From: Thermoplasmatota archaeon
GTDB lineage: Archaea; Thermoplasmatota; E2; DHVEG-1
Reading direction: 5' to 3'
Assembly: GCA_030612095.1 (NCBI GenBank)
Contig: JAUWOO010000109.1
Span: 1-5,912 of the forward strand
DNA length: 5,912 bases
Numbering within the stretch: the first letter of the stretch is position 1; each line of letters begins with the position of its first letter. The position numbers and the translations under genes are program-made. Shown piece by piece: positions 4,717 through 5,912 of this stretch. The notes under the pieces were generated by a model. It had not been told where the DNA came from and ran no database searches. It saw nothing but the letters and a program-made list of their open reading frames with translations.

Positions 4717-5880
4717 ATGAAACATGATCTATTTAATGAAAAAACTATCAAAAGACTTTGTTCAAACATAGAGGTAACTCTAAAGCAGAAAAAAACAGCA
4801 CAAGAATGGCTAAAATTATTAGAATCAGGAGTTTTGGAAAAGGAAAGAAAGAATTATTTCAAATTTGCTGGATATGTTCTAGAGGATCTTCTTGGATATT
4901 CACTTAGAAAAGATTTAGACCATGAAGAAGCAAACATAGAATTTTCCTTTAAAAATCCCAAAGGAAAAACGATTCTTTGTATAGAAGCAAAAGGGGAATC
5001 AAAGAACCTTTTTGCGAGGCAAGCAGGATATAAGAAAGAGCAGGAAACTCCCTTTAAACAAACCTGGGACAATATGGGGCGGATTGCATCCATAACATAT
5101 GGTATTTGCACCAACTATAAAGATTTCATTTTAATTGATAAATCAAAGGGATATAGCAGATATCATTTCTTTGATTTTCTAAGTATAAAAGAAGATGCTG
5201 AAAAGTTAAAGGAGTTTGTCGCTATTTTTTCAAAAGAGAGCATTATTGATAGAGGATTTCTCGAAGAACTCTATGAAAAATCTGTCGTTGAAGAACGCGA
5301 GTTTACTAAACAGTTCTATAAGTTATTTCACGAAACCCGTCTAATGCTTATAAAGGAGTTTCAAGATAATGGAGCCCCCAGAGAAGAAGCAATTCGTTAT
5401 GCCCAGATATTTTTGAACAGATTGATGTTTATTTTCTTTGCAGAAGACACTGGAAAACTGGAAAGAAGACTTTTTGAGAATATGCTCCTTGAAGCTTTAC
5501 AGACTGCCAGTCTTCTATCGGACCAATCAAAAATTATCTCTGATGTTATTATTAGTCTCTTTAGAAGACTTGATGAGGGATCGAAATCACCAATTAAGAT
5601 ATTTGGATTTAATGGCGGATTGTTTAAAGAACCGATTCCTCCATTAATTTATTTTAAAGATTTTAGAAAAAGGACATATTTCAAGGACATTTATCAGTAT
5701 TCTGCATTAAAAAAAGAGATTGAACTAGACGAACACTCTAGGGGAATTTTGAATAAATATAAAGGGAATGTCAATCCTATAATTTTGAATCTCTTGTATA
5801 GTCTAAGTATAAAATTATCGAATAGTATAAATACATGTTTTTCCATTCACTATTTTAGGTGCACTCGATGGATTGGATGA
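4717..5880 (+). CDS. N-terminal part of an Eco57I/type IIG-like restriction-modification (PglX-like) protein, frame broken near the end
   Basis: Proteins of this kind join an N-terminal nuclease to an N6-adenine methyltransferase in about 900-1200 residues; only about the first 365 residues are intact here. The probable PD-(D/E)xK domain spans residues 45-155: FKFAGYVLEDLLGY helix, ANIEFSF strand with Glu75, ILCIEAKG with the ExK pair Glu90/Lys92, and then WDNMGRIASITYGICTNYKDFILID, the 'Tyr...iLTNg' element of these nucleases. Next come a helical segment with FLNRLMFIFFAEDTGKL (232-248) and the FGFNGGLF motif (296-303) that precedes the methyltransferase. No NPPY or SAM-binding motif lies in the window. 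The start ATG is set by the TATA box. From about residue 362 the sequence stops resembling the family and ends at TGA 5878-5880. It is divergent from lipA and has no partner genes here. It could be restriction or a BREX PglX-type component. Confidence 0.8.
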   Translation: MKHDLFNEKTIKRLCSNIEVTLKQKKTAQEWLKLLESGVLEKERKNYFKFAGYVLEDLLGYSLRKDLDHEEANIEFSFKNPKGKTILCIEAKGESKNLFARQAGYKKEQETPFKQTWDNMGRIASITYGICTNYKDFILIDKSKGYSRYHFFDFLSIKEDAEKLKEFVAIFSKESIIDRGFLEELYEKSVVEEREFTKQFYKLFHETRLMLIKEFQDNGAPREEAIRYAQIFLNRLMFIFFAEDTGKLERRLFENMLLEALQTASLLSDQSKIISDVIISLFRRLDEGSKSPIKIFGFNGGLFKEPIPPLIYFKDFRKRTYFKDIYQYSALKKEIELDEHSRGILNKYKGNVNPIILNLLYSLSIKLSNSINTCFSIHYFRCTRWIG

Positions 5881-5912
5881 AGAAAGGAGAGGAATTTATA
5901 CCAAAGTATAAT
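5800..5912 (+). pseudogene. Frame-scrambled continuation of the restriction-modification gene
   Basis: Pieces of the family's next conserved block appear in order but in different frames. LSKYKIIE-like bases lie at 5805-5822 in one frame. HVF (about 5834-5842) and LGALDGLDEERRG (about 5855-5893) are read from base 5861 in another frame. GIYT is followed, after an apparent missing C at ACCAAAG, by PKYN, which matches the G(I/V)YYTPKY motif just before the methyltransferase. No single frame is open across the region. Either the gene is decaying or this window end has base-call errors, such as shortened homopolymers. Confidence 0.5.

Noticed and set aside
4854..5647. An 86-codon antisense frame (4854-5114) and a 69-codon alternative frame (5438-5647) inside the restriction-modification gene.
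   Set aside because: Both overlap conserved parts of the main frame (the nuclease domain; FLNRLMFIFF to FNGGLF) and show no signals of their own.

Overview
The window looks like a short piece of an AT-rich archaeal genome. Several archaeal TATA boxes stand at the distance expected for leaderless or short-leader mRNAs: TTTATAAG about 28 bp before lplB, TTTATAAA about 36 bp before the restriction-modification gene, and CTTATATA before a small gene. Shine-Dalgarno sites are mostly absent. The lipoate ligase is encoded as two separate proteins (LplA and LplB), as known from Thermoplasma acidophilum. I cannot name the lineage from sequence alone; a euryarchaeal or thermoplasmatal source is a guess. 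Both ends cut through genes, so this may be a whole contig or its end.

Layout. Bases 1-854 (+) hold the C-terminal two thirds of a MATE-family multidrug/cation antiporter, followed by a GC-rich hairpin and palindromes (903-944). Bases 945-1545 are sparse. They hold a doubtful small minus-strand gene (980-1181) whose best start lies out of frame with its body, and a 51-codon plus-strand membrane microprotein (1401-1556) with its own ribosome binding site.

Bases 4421 down to 1546 (-) are a compact lipoate cluster read in the order lipA, lplB, lplA, PhzF-family gene. lplB and lplA overlap by 4 bp, and lplB has an internal promoter predicted to give a leaderless mRNA. LplA plus LplB should load octanoate or lipoate onto carrier domains, and LipA inserts the two sulfurs into the octanoyl chain. 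No octanoyltransferase (LipB/LipM) is visible here. The PhzF-like protein has the catalytic motifs of its family, but its substrate cannot be read from the sequence.

The divergent intergenic region 4422-4716 carries the most unusual non-coding signal: two related 29-bp elements (22/29 identical), each a dyad around GTTAAAC. The dyad arms differ by paired, symmetry-preserving changes, and a 9-T tract lies between them. They look like operators for the lipA promoter.

From 4717 to the right end (+) runs the N-terminal part of a large Eco57I/type IIG-like (also PglX-like) restriction-modification protein: a PD-(D/E)xK-like nuclease domain followed by the helical region before the methyltransferase. 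Its frame breaks around 5800-5835, and the last ~100 bases contain conserved family motifs scattered over all three frames. That means either a decaying pseudogene or a low-quality contig end.
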